64,000 nucleotides of DNA from Epiperipatus broadwayi (lineage: Eukaryota > Onychophora > Udeonychophora > Euonychophora > Peripatidae), in the NCBI GenBank assembly GCA_028023455.1, contig JAQFVV010012477.1, positions 496,001 to 560,000 on the forward strand, in the 5' to 3' direction. The position numbers were made by a program, and so were the translations under genes. A model generated the notes under the pieces. The model made no database searches. It saw only the letters and a program-made list of their open reading frames with translations, and was not told the origin of the DNA. How positions within the stretch are numbered: position 1 is the first letter of the stretch; each line of letters starts with the position of its first letter. Positions 62,920-64,000 of this stretch are shown here, in pieces.

Positions 62920-64000
62920 ATACCTTGACCCCTATTGTTTTAGTTTCATGGAGTATGAAGAGAATTAATCATACTGGAGGGGGTTTTGAAAGTAAAAGAT
63001 TGTGAAATGGCATTTAATTCCGACAATTGGAGTATCAATAGGTGCATTCGATTGTTGATCCATTGCTACTGAACATAATTGTTGAGTTTGCTTGGAAGGG
63101 GAGGTCAAATTGGAATTGTATAGTTTCTTACTTGCATGATCTTGTTGGAGTTGTTGGTAATTTTAGTAATGAGTAATATTTAGTCAGTATCATATTTTTT
63201 TGTTTTTATTTTGTAGGTGATATGTTAGGCTGTCAGGATGTATGGAGGGAAGTCGTGTGGCTATAGGCATGGTGCAATTGTTTTATTTCTTATGTGTTGA
63301 TTATGTGCTGTGTTTGTTGTGGCTCCATCTCGTGAGGGGTTGGACATACATGCTATAGCCTATAATTTTTGTTGGATCACAAGAGGGTTATAAGTTTATA
63401 TGTAAAGTTGACTATGCATACATAATAGGAATAGATAGACTTGTTTTAGTGTGAAGGCAAAAATCCATTGGGATGTAAAGTACATCAGATGAGTGGCTAT
63501 CCAGGAGGTTATTGAACAATCAGTCTGGCTGCTGTTGCAGGTCACAACTGGGGAAGGGCCAGTTTCTAATTGGTGTCTGGTTGTTTGCAAATTTGTTTTA
63601 CATATAATTGTTGATGAAGGTGAGATTAGTAGCTTGTAGCACTACATTGCTAGATGAATCTATGGTCCACAGTTATAGCATTAAAGTTTTAGACAATGAA
63701 TATATAAGAATAAATTGCTTTTTGGTTAAAAATTTGGGTGTGGATTGTGTTTGGTCAAGCTGTGGCTGCCATTGCATTTTGAATTTGTATTTTTTGTCTG
63801 AAATAGGTACAGTGGTATCTTTGAAAAGAATTTATAGAAAATGGTGTCTTTTCAACAGGGCTGCATCATCTGTTGGAAAACTAGTAGGGTATATCCAAAA
63901 TAAGTATTCTTCAACACCTTAACAATGCAGTTGTTCCAATTTGGATTGACTGTCATGAGTGAATGTTTCTGAATATTTTGATTTAACTTGGAATGCACTC

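Larger units (their letters stand above)
59730..64000 (-). mobile_element. Degenerate LINE, continues beyond the window
   Basis: Minus strand from the window end: an ORF1-like or 5' region (64000-62950), endonuclease (62919-62569 and on to about 62450), reverse transcriptase (61978-60990), the downstream domain (60757-60400) and a Cys/His box (60235-60170). It is followed by a 3' untranslated part to about 59730. The order is that of an ORF2 with a C-terminal zinc-binding motif, as in several LINE clades. Heavily mutated, with many short frames. Similar RT boxes to the 32 kb LINE suggest related families. Confidence 0.65.

Noticed and set aside
63608-63922. 104-residue plus-strand frame, longest near the window end
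   Set aside because: It is most likely antisense to the 5' part of the minus-strand LINE; there is no start context or domain.

Overview
The window is very A+T-rich eukaryotic DNA dominated by transposable elements. I recognise no complete host gene and no host exon, rRNA, tRNA or CRISPR array. The element set is Penelope-like elements with a GIY-YIG tail, several LINE families, an LTR element, fold-back elements, long (TTA)n tracts, (TA)n(TG)n runs and GATA/GACA compound microsatellites. This suggests a large, repeat-rich metazoan genome. An octopod cephalopod is my best guess and a cnidarian such as Hydra is an alternative; this is inference from style, not from a diagnostic gene.

Layout. 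0-7 kb: A+T-rich non-coding sequence with a fold-back element carrying a (TTA)n expansion (2.4-2.8 kb) and copies of a short interspersed repeat (5.6-6.0 kb). 7.3-8.5 kb: a possible LTR-retrotransposon end. 11.9-13.4 kb: two 5'-truncated Penelope-like copies, head to head, forming an inverted repeat with ~715 bp arms. 13.75-21.84 kb: an 8.1 kb LTR retrotransposon with 2.3 kb LTRs whose only recognisable coding sequence is a broken gag. 22.6-23.1 kb: tails of a second Penelope-like family in the same inverted layout. 28.3-29.6 kb: four copies of one repeat arranged as an inverted duplication.

32.2-36.1 kb: a degenerate minus-strand LINE (ORF1-like, endonuclease and reverse transcriptase remnants), abutting the 3' end of a different LINE (36.1-36.36 kb). 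36.7-37.2 kb: a ~264 bp tandem duplication. 43.2-43.5 kb: a fold-back element. 44.7-45.0 kb: an unclassified dispersed-repeat fragment. 46.2-49.2 kb: a nearly full-length but frameshifted minus-strand LINE (endonuclease plus RT, RTE-like), the same family as the 36 kb fragment. 54.0-54.5 kb: a compound tetranucleotide array. 55.2-56.6 kb: three fold-back elements. 59.3 kb: a (TTG/TTA)n tract. 59.9 kb to the end: a third degenerate minus-strand LINE that runs out of the window.

No operon or pathway logic applies: the coding remnants are replication proteins of unrelated elements, all interrupted by stops or frameshifts. The most notable structure is the gag-only, very-long-LTR element, which must depend on proteins supplied in trans. 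Next are the two unrelated Penelope families that adopt the same tails-outward hairpin arrangement on either side of it.
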